Assembly: GCF_008933605.1 (NCBI RefSeq)
Contig: NZ_WBUS01000010.1
Coordinates: forward strand, 1-48,143
Reading direction: 5' to 3'
DNA: 48,143 bases
Source of the DNA: Albidovulum sp.
GTDB lineage: Bacteria; Pseudomonadota; Alphaproteobacteria; Rhodobacterales; Rhodobacteraceae
The notes under the pieces are model-generated. The model did not search any database and had not been told where the DNA came from. It saw only the letters and a program-made list of their open reading frames with translations. Of the stretch, positions 24,065 through 33,684 are shown piece after piece. Within the stretch, counting starts at the first letter, position 1. Each line of letters opens with the position of its first letter. The position numbers and the translations under genes were made by a program.

Positions 24065-25314
24065 GCGCACCCGTCTTCTCGACCCTCGGCTGCCGTCTCA
24101 ATGCCTACGAGACGGAGGCGATGAAGGAACTCGCCGCCGCCGCCGGGCTCGAGGGCGCGGTCGTGGTGAATACCTGCGCCGTCACGGCCGAGGCCGTGCG
24201 CAAGGCCAAGCAGGAGATCCGCCGCCTCAGGCGCGAACATCCTGACGCGCCCCTCATCGTCACCGGCTGCGCCGCCCAGGTGGAGCCCGAGACCTTCGCC
24301 GCCATGCCCGAAGTGACGCGTGTCGTCGGCAATGCCGAAAAGATGAAGGCGGAGACCTGGAGGGCGCTCACGGCTTCCGACCTGATCGGCGATACCGAGC
24401 GCGTCATGGTCGACAACATCATGTCGGTGAGGGAGACGGCGGGGCATCTCATCGACGGATTCGGCCGGCACAGAGCCTACGTGCAGGTCCAGAACGGATG
24501 CGATCACCGCTGCACCTTCTGCATCATCCCCTTCGGCCGGGGCAACTCCCGCTCGGTCCCGGCGGGGGTCGTGGTGGACCAGATCAAGCGGCTGGTGGAT
24601 CGCGGGTTCCTCGAGGTCGTGCTGACGGGCGTTGACCTGACCTCCTGGGGTAGCGACCTGCCCGGCGCCCCGCGACTCGGCGATCTCGTCATGCGCATCC
24701 TGCGTCTCGTGCCCGACCTCGCCCGGCTTCGCATCTCGTCGATCGACTCGATCGAGGCCGACGAGAACCTGATGCAGGCCGTCGCCACCGAGCCACGGCT
24801 GATGCCGCATCTGCACCTGTCGCTCCAGCACGGCGACGACCTGATCCTGAAGCGCATGAAGCGGCGGCACCTGAGGGACGACGCCATCCGGTTCTGCGAC
24901 GAGGCGCGTCGGCTCAGGCCGGGAATGGTCTTCGGCGCCGACATCATTGCCGGGTTCCCGACCGAGACCGAGGCGATGTTCGAGAACTCGCTGAGGCTGG
25001 TGGCCGAGTGCGGCCTGACGTTCCTGCATGTCTTTCCGTTCAGCCCCCGCAAGGGCACGCCGGCGGCGCGGATGCCGCAGGTCAGGGGCCCCGCCATCCG
25101 CGAGCGCGCGGCGCGGCTCCGGGCGGAGGGCGAGGCCGCCCTGAACCGGCATCTGGCCGCGGAGGTTGGCCGTGTCCACCGCGTGCTGACCGAAAGCCCC
25201 CGCATGGGGCGTACCGAGACCTTCACCGAAGTCGCCTTCGCGACCGACCAGGCCGAGGGCCGGATCGTCGACGCCGCCATACGCGGACACGACGGCCGCA
25301 TGCTTCTGGCCTGA
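24061..25314 (+). CDS. mtaB: tRNA (t6A37) methylthiotransferase MtaB
   Basis: A radical-SAM methylthiotransferase that adds 2-methylthio to t6A37 in ANN-decoding tRNAs. The N-terminal iron-sulfur domain has NTCAVTAEA and CAAQVEPE cysteine segments, the radical-SAM cluster motif is [15 protein letters not shown] near residue 150, and a C-terminal TRAM-like domain follows. At 417 residues it is typical. MtaB rather than MiaB is chosen on the t6A-type sequence segments and the dapF neighbour, a common alphaproteobacterial arrangement. Confidence 0.9.
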   Translation: MSAPVFSTLGCRLNAYETEAMKELAAAAGLEGAVVVNTCAVTAEAVRKAKQEIRRLRREHPDAPLIVTGCAAQVEPETFAAMPEVTRVVGNAEKMKAETWRALTASDLIGDTERVMVDNIMSVRETAGHLIDGFGRHRAYVQVQNGCDHRCTFCIIPFGRGNSRSVPAGVVVDQIKRLVDRGFLEVVLTGVDLTSWGSDLPGAPRLGDLVMRILRLVPDLARLRISSIDSIEADENLMQAVATEPRLMPHLHLSLQHGDDLILKRMKRRHLRDDAIRFCDEARRLRPGMVFGADIIAGFPTETEAMFENSLRLVAECGLTFLHVFPFSPRKGTPAARMPQVRGPAIRERAARLRAEGEAALNRHLAAEVGRVHRVLTESPRMGRTETFTEVAFATDQAEGRIVDAAIRGHDGRMLLA

Positions 25315-25403
25315 TCGGCCGCGAGTGATCCGGATCAGTCCGGCCGGTACCGGTGCAGGCTACTCTTCTCCCGCGGAGACGCATTCACGGGATGGAGGCA
25401 CTG

Positions 25404-25811
25404 ATGGACTTCACGAAACTATTCGCCGCCTGCGCGGTCTTCGGGCTTGCGGCAGGGGGCATGGCGTCGGCGCAGGATGCCGATGTCGGGGCGGGGCTCT
25501 ATGCGGACTATTGTGCCGCCTGTCACGGGGCGAGCGGCAAGGGCGACGGCGACATGGCCAACCTGATCACCATTCCCTCGCCGAACCTGACGCTCATGTC
25601 GCAGGGCAATGACGGCGAGTTCCCGATGCTGAAGGTGATCCATGTCATCGACGGGCGCACGGGCGTCCGCGGGCATGGCGGCGCCATGCCCGTCTTCGGC
25701 CGCGTCTTTGCCTCGACCGAGGCAGGCCCGGACAATCCCTACGGGTCGGTGCTGGAGGTTCGCGGTCGCGTGCTGTCGCTGGCGATGTATCTGGAATCGA
25801 TCCAGCAGTAG
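25404..25811 (+). CDS. Periplasmic c-type cytochrome
   Basis: A 135-residue exported cytochrome c. The signal peptide covers residues 1-23 (ending MASAQ) and the haem motif CAACH is at 37-41. The axial methionine is probably in AMPVFG, in the C-terminal third. The start at 25404 follows GGAGG. It would carry electrons in the periplasm; its partner is unknown. Confidence 0.85.
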   Translation: MDFTKLFAACAVFGLAAGGMASAQDADVGAGLYADYCAACHGASGKGDGDMANLITIPSPNLTLMSQGNDGEFPMLKVIHVIDGRTGVRGHGGAMPVFGRVFASTEAGPDNPYGSVLEVRGRVLSLAMYLESIQQ

Positions 25812-25885
25812 ACCGTCCACGTCGGCGTTGCATGCGGGCCGCCAGGCTGCGGGCCGCCGTTTCCTGCAACACCCGGTGACCCGCG

Positions 25886-25911
25886 AAGGGCGCCCCGCAA
25901 CGGGCGCCCTT
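25886..25911 (+). terminator. Hairpin terminator after the cytochrome gene
   Basis: A 10 bp GC-rich stem, AAGGGCGCCC and GGGCGCCCTT around a CGCAAC loop, lies 75 bp after the cytochrome stop. No long T-tract follows, so it may be a rho-assisted or bidirectional stem. Confidence 0.6.
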
Positions 25912-26074
25912 CCCGCTTGTGCCCTTCACGGCGCATCACGAGAAACGGACATTCCTGTAATGCACTTGGCCGATCCTGCGCGTTCAGTGCACAAACGGCG
26001 GGCAGTCCGGCCGCCGGAAGTTGCCGCGCGTTCTCGCGGCTCCCGGATCCGTCGGGCAGGGAGGAACGTGACGG

Positions 26075-28225
26075 ATGCGGAAGCCGCTGCTCTTTGCCGG
26101 ACTCGTCCTGGCGATCTTGACGCTCGTCGCGGTCACCGGCCGGTATCCATCGGACCTCGAGTCGCTCGGCGCGCGGACGGAGGATTTGCGCGCCTGGCAC
26201 ATGGAACGGCCCCTGGCCGTGGCGGCCGGGTTCTTCGCGGCCTATGTCGTCGTGACCGCTCTGTCGCTGCCATTCGCGGTCTGGATGACGCTGGCGGCGG
26301 GGGCCCTGTTCGGGTTCGGAACGGCGCTCGTCCTGGTGTCCTTCGCATCGACCCTCGGAGCCACGCTTGCGTTCCTGACATCGCGCTACCTGCTTCGGGA
26401 CTGGGTGCATGACCGGTTCGGCGACCGCCTTCGGGCAATCGACGACGGGATCGCACGCGATGGCGCCGCCTATCTCTTCACCTTGCGGCTGATCCCCGTC
26501 GTGCCGTTCTTCGCCGTGAACCTCCTGATGGGGCTGACGCCGATCCCCGCAGTCACCTTCTACCTCGTGAGCCAGATCGGCATGCTTGCAGGCACGGCGG
26601 TCTACGTGAATGCGGGCACGCGGCTCGGCGAACTCGAGGGCGTTTCCGGGATCGTCTCGGGCCCGATGCTGCTTTCGTTCGCGCTCCTCGGCCTCTTTCC
26701 CTGGGCCGCGAAATGGGCCGACGGGTTCATCCGGCGGCGGAAGGCCTACGCCGGCTATCGCCGGCCCGCCATGTTCGACCGGAACCTCATCGTAATCGGC
26801 GCGGGTTCGGCGGGGCTCGTCTCGACCTATATCGCGGCGGCCGTGAAGGCGAAGGTCACCATCGTCGAGGCGGGGAGGATGGGGGGCGATTGCCTGAACT
26901 ACGGCTGCGTGCCGTCGAAGGCGCTGATCCGGTCCGCCAAGATCGCCCACCAGATGCGGCACGCCGACCGTTACGGGATCGACCCTGTCGAGCCCGGCGT
27001 TTCGTTCCGGAGAGTCTTCGCGCGAATTCAGGACGTGATTGCCGCCATCGAACCCCATGATTCGGCAGAACGCTACGAGAGGCTCGGTGCCGAGGTCATC
27101 AAGGGCCACGCGCGGCTTGTCGATCCCTGGACAGTCGAGATTGCCGCCGCGGATGGCCAGCGGCACCGCCTGACCAGCCGCGCGATCATTCTCGCCACCG
27201 GCGCCTCACCCTTCGTCCCGCCCCTGCCGGGCCTCGAAACCGTGGGCTATCTGACCTCGGATACGCTCTGGGACGAGATGGCCCGGCGCGATCGCGCCCC
27301 GCGACGGCTCGTCGTTCTGGGTGGCGGGCCGATCGGCTGCGAACTCGCGCAGAGCTTTGCCAGGCTCGGGTCCGAGGTGACGCAGATCGAGATGCTGCCG
27401 CGCCTCTTGGTGCGCGAGGACGACGACGCGGCCGATGCCGTCCGTGCCGCGCTCGAGGCCGACGGCGTGGCGATCTTCACCGGGCACCGGGCCGTTGCCT
27501 GCGGCGTGACCGGTGGCGAGAAATGGATCGAGGTCGAGGTGAACGGTGCGCACCGTCGGATCGCCTTCGACGACCTCATCATCGCTGTCGGCCGCGCGGC
27601 GCGACTGACGGGCTACGGGCTCGAGGAACTCGGCATTCCAGCCGGCAAGGTCATCGAGACGAACGAGTGGCTCGAAACCCGCTTTCCGAACATCTACGCG
27701 GTGGGCGACGTGGCGGGCCCCTACCAGTTCACCCATGCCGCGGCGCATCAGGCATGGTTCGCCTCGGTCAACGCGCTTTTCGGGGTTTTCCGCCGGATCA
27801 GAGTCGATTATCGCGTGATTCCCTGGGCGACGTTTACCGACCCGGAGGTCGCGCGCGTCGGCCTCTCCGAGGCGGAGGCAAAGGAAAAGGGCATTGCCTT
27901 CGAGGTGACGCGCTACGGGGTCGACGATCTCGACCGCGCCATCGCCGACGGATCGGCGACAGGCTTCGTCAAGGTCCTCACCCCGCCGGGAAAGGATACG
28001 ATCCTCGGCGCGACGGTTGTCGGCGCGCATGCGGGCGACCTCTTGGCCGAGTTCGTCTTCGCGATGAAGCACGGCAAAGGGCTGGGCGCGATCCTGTCGA
28101 CCATCCACATCTATCCGACGCTCGCCGAGGCCAACAAGTTCGCCGCCGGCGAGTGGCGCAAGGCCCATGTGAACCCGACGATCCTGGCCCTGCTTGGCCG
28201 CTTCCATGCCTGGCGGAGGGGTTGA
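26075..28225 (+). CDS. Fusion: TVP38/TMEM64 (VTT) membrane domain plus FAD disulfide oxidoreductase
   Basis: A 716-residue fusion. Residues 1-220 hold a membrane domain of the TVP38/TMEM64 (SNARE-associated/VTT) type, with hydrophobic segments and TLAAGALFGFG. Residues 235-716 are a class I pyridine nucleotide-disulfide oxidoreductase resembling mercuric reductase: FAD site VIGAGSAG (240-247), redox-active GGDCLNYGCVPSK (C273, C278), NAD site VVLGGGPIG and the C-terminal dimer interface (HIYPT). It lacks a heavy-metal-binding N-terminus, so mercury reduction is doubtful. It is 4 bp before ynjF in one operon. Confidence 0.88.
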   Translation: MRKPLLFAGLVLAILTLVAVTGRYPSDLESLGARTEDLRAWHMERPLAVAAGFFAAYVVVTALSLPFAVWMTLAAGALFGFGTALVLVSFASTLGATLAFLTSRYLLRDWVHDRFGDRLRAIDDGIARDGAAYLFTLRLIPVVPFFAVNLLMGLTPIPAVTFYLVSQIGMLAGTAVYVNAGTRLGELEGVSGIVSGPMLLSFALLGLFPWAAKWADGFIRRRKAYAGYRRPAMFDRNLIVIGAGSAGLVSTYIAAAVKAKVTIVEAGRMGGDCLNYGCVPSKALIRSAKIAHQMRHADRYGIDPVEPGVSFRRVFARIQDVIAAIEPHDSAERYERLGAEVIKGHARLVDPWTVEIAAADGQRHRLTSRAIILATGASPFVPPLPGLETVGYLTSDTLWDEMARRDRAPRRLVVLGGGPIGCELAQSFARLGSEVTQIEMLPRLLVREDDDAADAVRAALEADGVAIFTGHRAVACGVTGGEKWIEVEVNGAHRRIAFDDLIIAVGRAARLTGYGLEELGIPAGKVIETNEWLETRFPNIYAVGDVAGPYQFTHAAAHQAWFASVNALFGVFRRIRVDYRVIPWATFTDPEVARVGLSEAEAKEKGIAFEVTRYGVDDLDRAIADGSATGFVKVLTPPGKDTILGATVVGAHAGDLLAEFVFAMKHGKGLGAILSTIHIYPTLAEANKFAAGEWRKAHVNPTILALLGRFHAWRRG

Positions 28226-28229
28226 GCCC

Positions 28230-28841
28230 GTGATCGACCGCCATCTCCTGCCCGCCCAGCGCGCCCTCCTTGCCCCGCCCGCACGGATGCTGGTGCGGCT
28301 TGGCGTGACGGCGGACCAGGCCACGCTCGCGGGTTTCGTGCTCGGCCTCAGTGCATTCGTGGCGCTGACGGCCGGGGCTTTCGGGACGGCGCTCCTCCTC
28401 GTCCTCGCCAACCGGCTGGCCGACGGGCTCGACGGCGCTATCGCGCGCGAGGTCGGGAGTACCGATCGGGGCGCCTTCCTCGACATCGCGCTCGATTTCG
28501 CGTTCTACGCTTTGGTGCCCCTCGGCTTCGCGCTGGCCGATCCGGCGGCGAACTCTCTTGCCGCCGCCGTCCTCGTCGCCAGTTTCGTCGGCACCGGGTC
28601 GAGCTTTCTCGCCTTCGCCTCGGTGGCCGCGAAGCGGGGGCTGCAGACCGCGGACTACCCGACGAAGGGCATCTACTACCTCGGCGGTCTGACCGAGGGG
28701 GCCGAGACGATCGGGCTCTTCGTCGCAATGTGCCTCTGGCCCGCCGCCTTCCCCGTTCTCGCCTATCTTTTCGCCGCGCTCTGCGCGCTCACCACGCTCA
28801 GCCGCTGGCACCAGGGCTGGGTCGCCTTTTCCAACCGCTGA
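28230..28841 (+). CDS. ynjF: CDP-alcohol phosphatidyltransferase family protein (YnjF-like)
   Basis: A 203-residue membrane enzyme with the full family signature: D65-x2-D68-G-x2-A-R73, then G81-x3-D85-x3-D89. These enzymes transfer a phosphoalcohol from CDP-alcohol to a second alcohol. GTG start at 28230 follows GGCGGAGGGG. It is four base pairs after the flavoprotein gene and just before the ABC transporter, matching the E. coli ynj gene set. The acceptor and donor substrates are unknown. Confidence 0.85.
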   Translation: MIDRHLLPAQRALLAPPARMLVRLGVTADQATLAGFVLGLSAFVALTAGAFGTALLLVLANRLADGLDGAIAREVGSTDRGAFLDIALDFAFYALVPLGFALADPAANSLAAAVLVASFVGTGSSFLAFASVAAKRGLQTADYPTKGIYYLGGLTEGAETIGLFVAMCLWPAAFPVLAYLFAALCALTTLSRWHQGWVAFSNR

Positions 28842-28852
28842 CAGGAGAATCC

Positions 28853-30046
28853 ATGCGTCTTCCGATCCTCCCTACCCTCGCCCTCACGCTCGGCCTCGCC
28901 GGGCCAGGTCTTGCCGGATCCTGGGACGAGACCGTCGCCGCCGCGAAAGGCCAGACGGTCTACTGGAACGCCTGGGGCGGCGATCAGCGCACGAACGACT
29001 TCATCGCCTGGGCGGGCAGCGAGATTCAGGCGCGGTATGGCGTCACGATCACCCATGTGAAGCTCTCCGACACGGCCGAGGCGGTGACCCGCGTCATCGC
29101 CGAAAAGGCGGCCGGAAGGACGCAGGGGGGGGCGGTCGATCTCATCTGGATCAACGGCGGAAACTTCCTGTCGATGAAGGAAAAGGGGCTTCTGCATGGG
29201 CCCTTCCTGGCCGACCTGCCCAACGCAAGGTATCTCGACCTTTCCGAGGGCTCGGCCGCCGTTACCGACTTCACGATCCCGACGGAGGGTTACGAATCCC
29301 CCTGGCGGCTCGCCCGCTTCGTGCTGACCTACGATGCTGCGCGCGTCGAGGCTCCTCCCGCCTCGATGACCGAGCTTCTGGCCTGGGCAGAGGCGCATCC
29401 CGGCCGGTTCACCCATCCGGCCGTCTCGAACTTCATGGGCGCGACCTTCCTGAAACAGGCGCTGATCGAGCTCGCACCCGATCCGTCCGCGCTCAAGGCG
29501 GAGCCGACGGAAGAGACGTTTTCGGCCGCGACAGAGCCGCTTTGGGCCTGGTACGACGCCCTCCGCCCGGCGCTCTGGCGCGGCGGCGTGGCATTCCCCG
29601 AAAACGAGAGCGTCCAGAACCAGATGCTGAACGACGGCGAGGTGGATTTCACCATGGCCTTCGACCCGGCGGCAGCGGCGGCAGCGGTCGAGCGCGGGCT
29701 CCTGCCGGAAAGCGTGCGCAGCTATGCGCCGAAGGGCGGTTCCATCGGCAACGTGAGCTTTGTCGCCATTCCCTTCAACGCCGCGCACAAGGAAGGCGCG
29801 ATGGTCGTCGCGAACTTCCTGCTCGACCCCGAGGTTCAGGCGCACGCGCAGGACATAAGGGTGCTCGGCAGCTACTCGGTGCTCGATCCCGCAAGGCTCG
29901 GCGAGGCGGAGAATGCCGCGTTCGCCGCCCTTCCCACCTCGCCCGCGCTTCAATCGAATGCCGAACTCGGCCGCGTCCTGAACGAACCCCATCCCGGCTG
30001 GATGACCCGGATCGCCGAGGAATGGGCGCGGCGCTACACCGAATGA
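28853..30046 (+). CDS. ynjB: ABC transporter substrate-binding protein, YnjB-like
   Basis: A 397-residue periplasmic binding protein with a signal peptide (residues 1-22, ending GLAGS). It has the two-lobe pattern of extracellular solute-binding proteins and the conserved TVYWNAWGGD segment. The start at 28853 follows AGGAGA, 11 bp after ynjF. The substrate of the Ynj transporters is unknown; family resemblance to thiamine and iron binding proteins is only structural. Confidence 0.88.
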   Translation: MRLPILPTLALTLGLAGPGLAGSWDETVAAAKGQTVYWNAWGGDQRTNDFIAWAGSEIQARYGVTITHVKLSDTAEAVTRVIAEKAAGRTQGGAVDLIWINGGNFLSMKEKGLLHGPFLADLPNARYLDLSEGSAAVTDFTIPTEGYESPWRLARFVLTYDAARVEAPPASMTELLAWAEAHPGRFTHPAVSNFMGATFLKQALIELAPDPSALKAEPTEETFSAATEPLWAWYDALRPALWRGGVAFPENESVQNQMLNDGEVDFTMAFDPAAAAAAVERGLLPESVRSYAPKGGSIGNVSFVAIPFNAAHKEGAMVVANFLLDPEVQAHAQDIRVLGSYSVLDPARLGEAENAAFAALPTSPALQSNAELGRVLNEPHPGWMTRIAEEWARRYTE

Positions 30047-31752
30047 GGACGACCGAGGGGCGCACGCTGAGGCTCCTTGTACTCGGTCTCGTCGCGGTGG
30101 GGCTGGTCTTTCCCATCATGGCAGGGCTCTGGGAAACCGGGCGCGCGGCGTTCGGCCTCCTTCCGGCCATCGGGGCAGAGCAGCCGACCTTGGCGCCATG
30201 GCGCGAGTTCATGACCCTGCCCGGCGCGGGGACGAGTGTCGCGCTGACCCTCTGGACCGGTGTCGCCTCCACGGCGCTGTCGCTTGCCTTCGCATTGGGG
30301 ATTGCCGGAGCGGTTCATGGACGGGTGCGCGCCGGCCGGATGGCGCAGGTGCTGACCCCGTTCCTCGCCGCGCCGCATGCCGCCATGGCCATCGGCACGG
30401 CGTTCCTGATTGCCCCGTCCGGCTGGGTCGTCCGACTCCTCAGCCCCTGGGCCACCGGCTGGACGCTGCCCCCGGACATTGAGACGGTGCAGGACCGGTT
30501 CGGTGTGGCGCTGATCCTTGGCCTCATGCTGAAGGAGGTGCCGTTCCTCCTTCTCGTCACGCTCTCCGCGCTGACGCAACTGCCGGTACGCGCACAGGTC
30601 GCGGCGGGGAAGGCGATGGGCTATGCACCTGGCGCGATTTGGGCAAGGGTGATCGTGCCGCAGGTCTATTCTATGATCCGGCTTCCGGTCTTCGTGGCGC
30701 TGTCTTTCGCGCTCTCGGTCGTGGACATGGCACTGATCCTCGGGCCGACGACGCCACCGACGCTGGCGGTCGCGATGACCCGCTGGTTCCTTTCGGCGGA
30801 CACCGGCCTCATCCTGCCCGCTTCGGCGGCCGCGATGGCGCTGGCGGCGCTCGCCGCGTGTTGCGTCGCACTCTGGATCGGCGCGGAACGTCTGGTCGCC
30901 TGTGTCGGACGCGCCCGCCTTCGGCGCGGCAACCGTGGCTTGCCCGCAAGCCCCGCCCTGCGGCTGGCCGCGGCGGGCGGCCTTGCTCTCCTCGCTCTCG
31001 GGGCGGGCACGCTCCTTTCGCTTGCGCTCTGGTCGGTCGCCTGGCGCTGGAGCTTTCCCCGGGCCCTTCCCGAGAGCTGGAGTCTGGCCGCGTGGACCCG
31101 ACCGGGCGCGGGTTGGGGAAACGCGCTTGAACAGACCCTGGTCCTCGCGGTCGCGACCACCGCCCTCTCGCTTGCGCTTGCTATCGCCTGGCTCGAAGGC
31201 GAGGATCGCGCCGGGATGCGCCGCGCCCGGTGGGCAGAGGCGCTCATCTACCTGCCGCTTCTGGTGCCACAGGCGGCGTTTCTTTTCGGGCTCTCCGTGG
31301 TGCTTCTGCGGCTGGGCCTTTCCGGCGGTCTGACGGCCGTCATCTGGGGGCAGATGCTCTTCGTCTTTCCCTATGTCATGCTCGCGCTCTCCGATCCCTG
31401 GCGCGCGCTCGACCGGCGGATGGACCGCGCCGCCGCGGCGCTTGGCGCCGGGCCGTGGCGGCGGCTCCTCGCGGTGAAGTTGCCGATCCTCCTGCGGCCG
31501 GTGCTGACAGCGGCCGCGATCGGTTTTGCCGTCTCCGTCGCGCAATACCTGCCGACGCTCTTTCTCGGAGCCGGGCGCGTCAGTACCCTGACGACCGAGG
31601 CGGTCACGCTGGCTTCCGGATCGGACCGGCGGGTGACGGCCGTGTATGCGACGATGCAGTCGACGCTGCCGCTCGCCGCCTATGGAATTGCAATGGCGCT
31701 TCCCGCCGCCCTCCACCGCCGGCGGCGCGCAATGTCGGGTCACCTGGCATGA
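30043..31752 (+). CDS. ynjC: ABC transporter permease, YnjC-like (two fused permease domains)
   Basis: A 569-residue membrane protein with two binding-protein-dependent permease domains in one chain, each with an EAA-like loop (AAGKAMGYAPGAIW and RAAAALGAGPWRR). About 12 hydrophobic segments are seen. ATG 30043 overlaps the ynjB stop as ATGA, and its own stop overlaps ynjD the same way, so the three genes are translationally coupled. Confidence 0.88.
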   Translation: MRTTEGRTLRLLVLGLVAVGLVFPIMAGLWETGRAAFGLLPAIGAEQPTLAPWREFMTLPGAGTSVALTLWTGVASTALSLAFALGIAGAVHGRVRAGRMAQVLTPFLAAPHAAMAIGTAFLIAPSGWVVRLLSPWATGWTLPPDIETVQDRFGVALILGLMLKEVPFLLLVTLSALTQLPVRAQVAAGKAMGYAPGAIWARVIVPQVYSMIRLPVFVALSFALSVVDMALILGPTTPPTLAVAMTRWFLSADTGLILPASAAAMALAALAACCVALWIGAERLVACVGRARLRRGNRGLPASPALRLAAAGGLALLALGAGTLLSLALWSVAWRWSFPRALPESWSLAAWTRPGAGWGNALEQTLVLAVATTALSLALAIAWLEGEDRAGMRRARWAEALIYLPLLVPQAAFLFGLSVVLLRLGLSGGLTAVIWGQMLFVFPYVMLALSDPWRALDRRMDRAAAALGAGPWRRLLAVKLPILLRPVLTAAAIGFAVSVAQYLPTLFLGAGRVSTLTTEAVTLASGSDRRVTAVYATMQSTLPLAAYGIAMALPAALHRRRRAMSGHLA

Positions 31753-32384
31753 ACACCCTGGAACTTCGGAGCGTGGCGGTGCGGGGGGCAGGAGGCAATC
31801 TCCTCTTCCGGCCGGTGACGCTCACGGTAGCCGCGGGCGCGGTGACGACGATCATGGGCGCGTCCGGCGTCGGCAAATCGACGCTGATCAACTTCATCGG
31901 CGGGCATCTTCCAGCGGATTTCGAAGCCGAGGGCCAGGTGGTCCTGAACGGGCACGACGTGACGCGGCTGCCGGCCGAGGCGCGTCGCATCGGCATCCTC
32001 TTTCAGGACGCGCTGCTCTTTCCGCACCTGTCGGTCGGGGACAACCTCGCCTTCGGCCTGGCGGCGCATGTGCGCGGCCGGGTGGCACGCAGGGCCGCAG
32101 TCGCTGCGGCGCTCGACCAGGCCGGGCTTGCGGGCTTTGCCGACCGTGATCCGGCGACCCTTTCCGGCGGGCAGCGGGCACGGGTGGCGCTGATGCGGAC
32201 CCTTCTGGCCGAGCCGCTTGCGCTGCTTCTGGACGAGCCGTTCGCGCGGCTTGACCCGGACAGGCGCGCAGACCTACGGGCCTTTGTCTTCGGCCATGTG
32301 CGGGACCGCGGCGTGCCGGTCCTGATGGTCAGCCATGATCCGGATGACGCCCGCGCGGCCGGCGGGCCGGTCGTGACGCTCTAG
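31749..32384 (+). CDS. ynjD: ABC transporter ATP-binding protein, YnjD-like
   Basis: A 211-residue ATPase with Walker A GASGVGKST, the Q-loop in ILFQDALLFPHL, signature LSGGQRARVAL and Walker B ALLLDEPF, followed by the switch histidine VSHDP. It completes the YnjB-YnjC-YnjD importer. Confidence 0.92.
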   Translation: MNTLELRSVAVRGAGGNLLFRPVTLTVAAGAVTTIMGASGVGKSTLINFIGGHLPADFEAEGQVVLNGHDVTRLPAEARRIGILFQDALLFPHLSVGDNLAFGLAAHVRGRVARRAAVAAALDQAGLAGFADRDPATLSGGQRARVALMRTLLAEPLALLLDEPFARLDPDRRADLRAFVFGHVRDRGVPVLMVSHDPDDARAAGGPVVTL

Positions 32385-32814
32385 CTAGTGGCGTCATCCC
32401 GCGTAGCCGTCGAGGCATGAGTTCGAATCCGGTCGAGGCATGAGTTCGAATCCGGGGACAAGGCCAAGCCATGCGGGCGAGTTCAGGATCGGGATGGCGG
32501 CAAGCTTGCTGCCAAGCGCCTTGTCGAACCGAGGCTGCGCGATCGCATCGTCTCCCGCCAGCGGTGCCCCATCCGAAACAACGACCGCCGCACGCACCGT
32601 CTCGACTGGACGCGCGCTCATCGCGGATCCGGCCGTGAACTCGCCATTCGTGCCCGGACGGCGCGCGCAACATCGACCCATTGCCTGAACGCAAGTTAAT
32701 TCACGCGATCTTCAATCAATTACGAAAAGTCATGTCACCTCAAGCGCTGTGGTCTCTGACATACCGCCCGCCTAAGTTTGCCGCAGGACCCGATCGAGGC
32801 AACCGAGGACATCC
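32385..32814. other. Intergenic region with a 23 bp tandem duplication
   Basis: No convincing gene. Two perfect 23 bp copies lie head to tail at 32410-32432 and 32433-32455; each includes TTCGAATCC, which resembles a tRNA T-arm, but no tRNA folds around it. A minus-strand frame (32394-32681) has a protein-like central stretch but no start context or ribosome site and may be a remnant of a lost gene. An AT-rich patch at 32690-32735 probably carries the promoter of the next gene. Confidence 0.5.
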
Positions 32815-33684
32815 ATGAACAACAAGTATTACGCACCGCATGGTGGCCACCCAGGGCAAGACCAGCTGCTGACCGATCGCGCTGTGTTCACCGAAGCCTA
32901 CGCGGTCCTTCCGAAGGGCACGATGCGGGATATCGTGACCAGCTATCTGCCGTTCTGGGCGGCGACGCGGCTTTGGGTCATCGCGCGTCCTCTGAGCGGG
33001 TTCTCGGAGACCTTTTCGCAGTACATCATGGAGGTCCAGCCTGGAGGCGGCTCCGACCGGCCAGAGACCGACGGGGATGCCGAGGCGGTGCTGTTCGTCG
33101 TCGAAGGGACCGCATCGCTGACCGTCAATGGCGAGCACCACAGCCTGACCCCCGGAGGCTACGCCTATCTGCCGTCCGGCACGCAATGGACGCTTCACAA
33201 TCGCGGGTCCGAGGTGCTTCGCTTCCACTGGATCCGCAAGGCTTACGATGCGATCGATGGCCTCGACGCGCCCGATGTCCTGATCCTGAACGAAAACGAC
33301 ATCACGCCTGCCGCGATGCCGGAGACCGGCGGGAAATGGGCGACGACGCGTTTCGTCGACCCGCTTGACCTTCGGCACGACATGCACGTGACGATCGTCA
33401 CGCTCCAGCCCGGCGCCGTGATACCCTTCCTGGAAACGCATGTGATGGAGCATGGTCTCTATGTCCTCGAGGGCAAGGCCGCCTACCGTCTGAACAGCGA
33501 CTGGGTGGAGGTCGAGGCGGGCGATTTCATGTGGCTGAGGGCCTTCTGCCCGCAGGCGTGCTACGCGGGCGGTCCGGGCCCCTTCCGGTACCTGCTCTAC
33601 AAGGATGTCAACCGCCACATGGCGTTGCGCCCGACCTCGGTCGCCTATCCGCGCCGCAAGGGGTTCAATCTGGCAGCCGAATAG
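32815..33684 (+). CDS. (S)-ureidoglycine aminohydrolase
   Basis: A 289-residue bicupin that releases ammonia from (S)-ureidoglycine to give (S)-ureidoglycolate in ureide catabolism (UGHY/AllE family). Two cupin domains are visible, with metal-site segments in the second (TLQPGAVIPFLETHVMEHGL). The end overlaps the convergent bhcR gene by 20 bp. Its placement between transport genes and the beta-hydroxyaspartate genes fits the purine-to-glyoxylate route. Confidence 0.88.
   Translation: MNNKYYAPHGGHPGQDQLLTDRAVFTEAYAVLPKGTMRDIVTSYLPFWAATRLWVIARPLSGFSETFSQYIMEVQPGGGSDRPETDGDAEAVLFVVEGTASLTVNGEHHSLTPGGYAYLPSGTQWTLHNRGSEVLRFHWIRKAYDAIDGLDAPDVLILNENDITPAAMPETGGKWATTRFVDPLDLRHDMHVTIVTLQPGAVIPFLETHVMEHGLYVLEGKAAYRLNSDWVEVEAGDFMWLRAFCPQACYAGGPGPFRYLLYKDVNRHMALRPTSVAYPRRKGFNLAAE

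Noticed and set aside
26075-28225. Mercuric reductase (merA)
   Set aside because: There is no MerR, MerT or MerP gene and no heavy-metal-binding N-terminus or C-terminal vicinal cysteines; the membrane fusion points to another role.
32410-32455. tRNA remnant based on the TTCGAATCC motif
   Set aside because: No acceptor, D or anticodon arm can be built around either copy.
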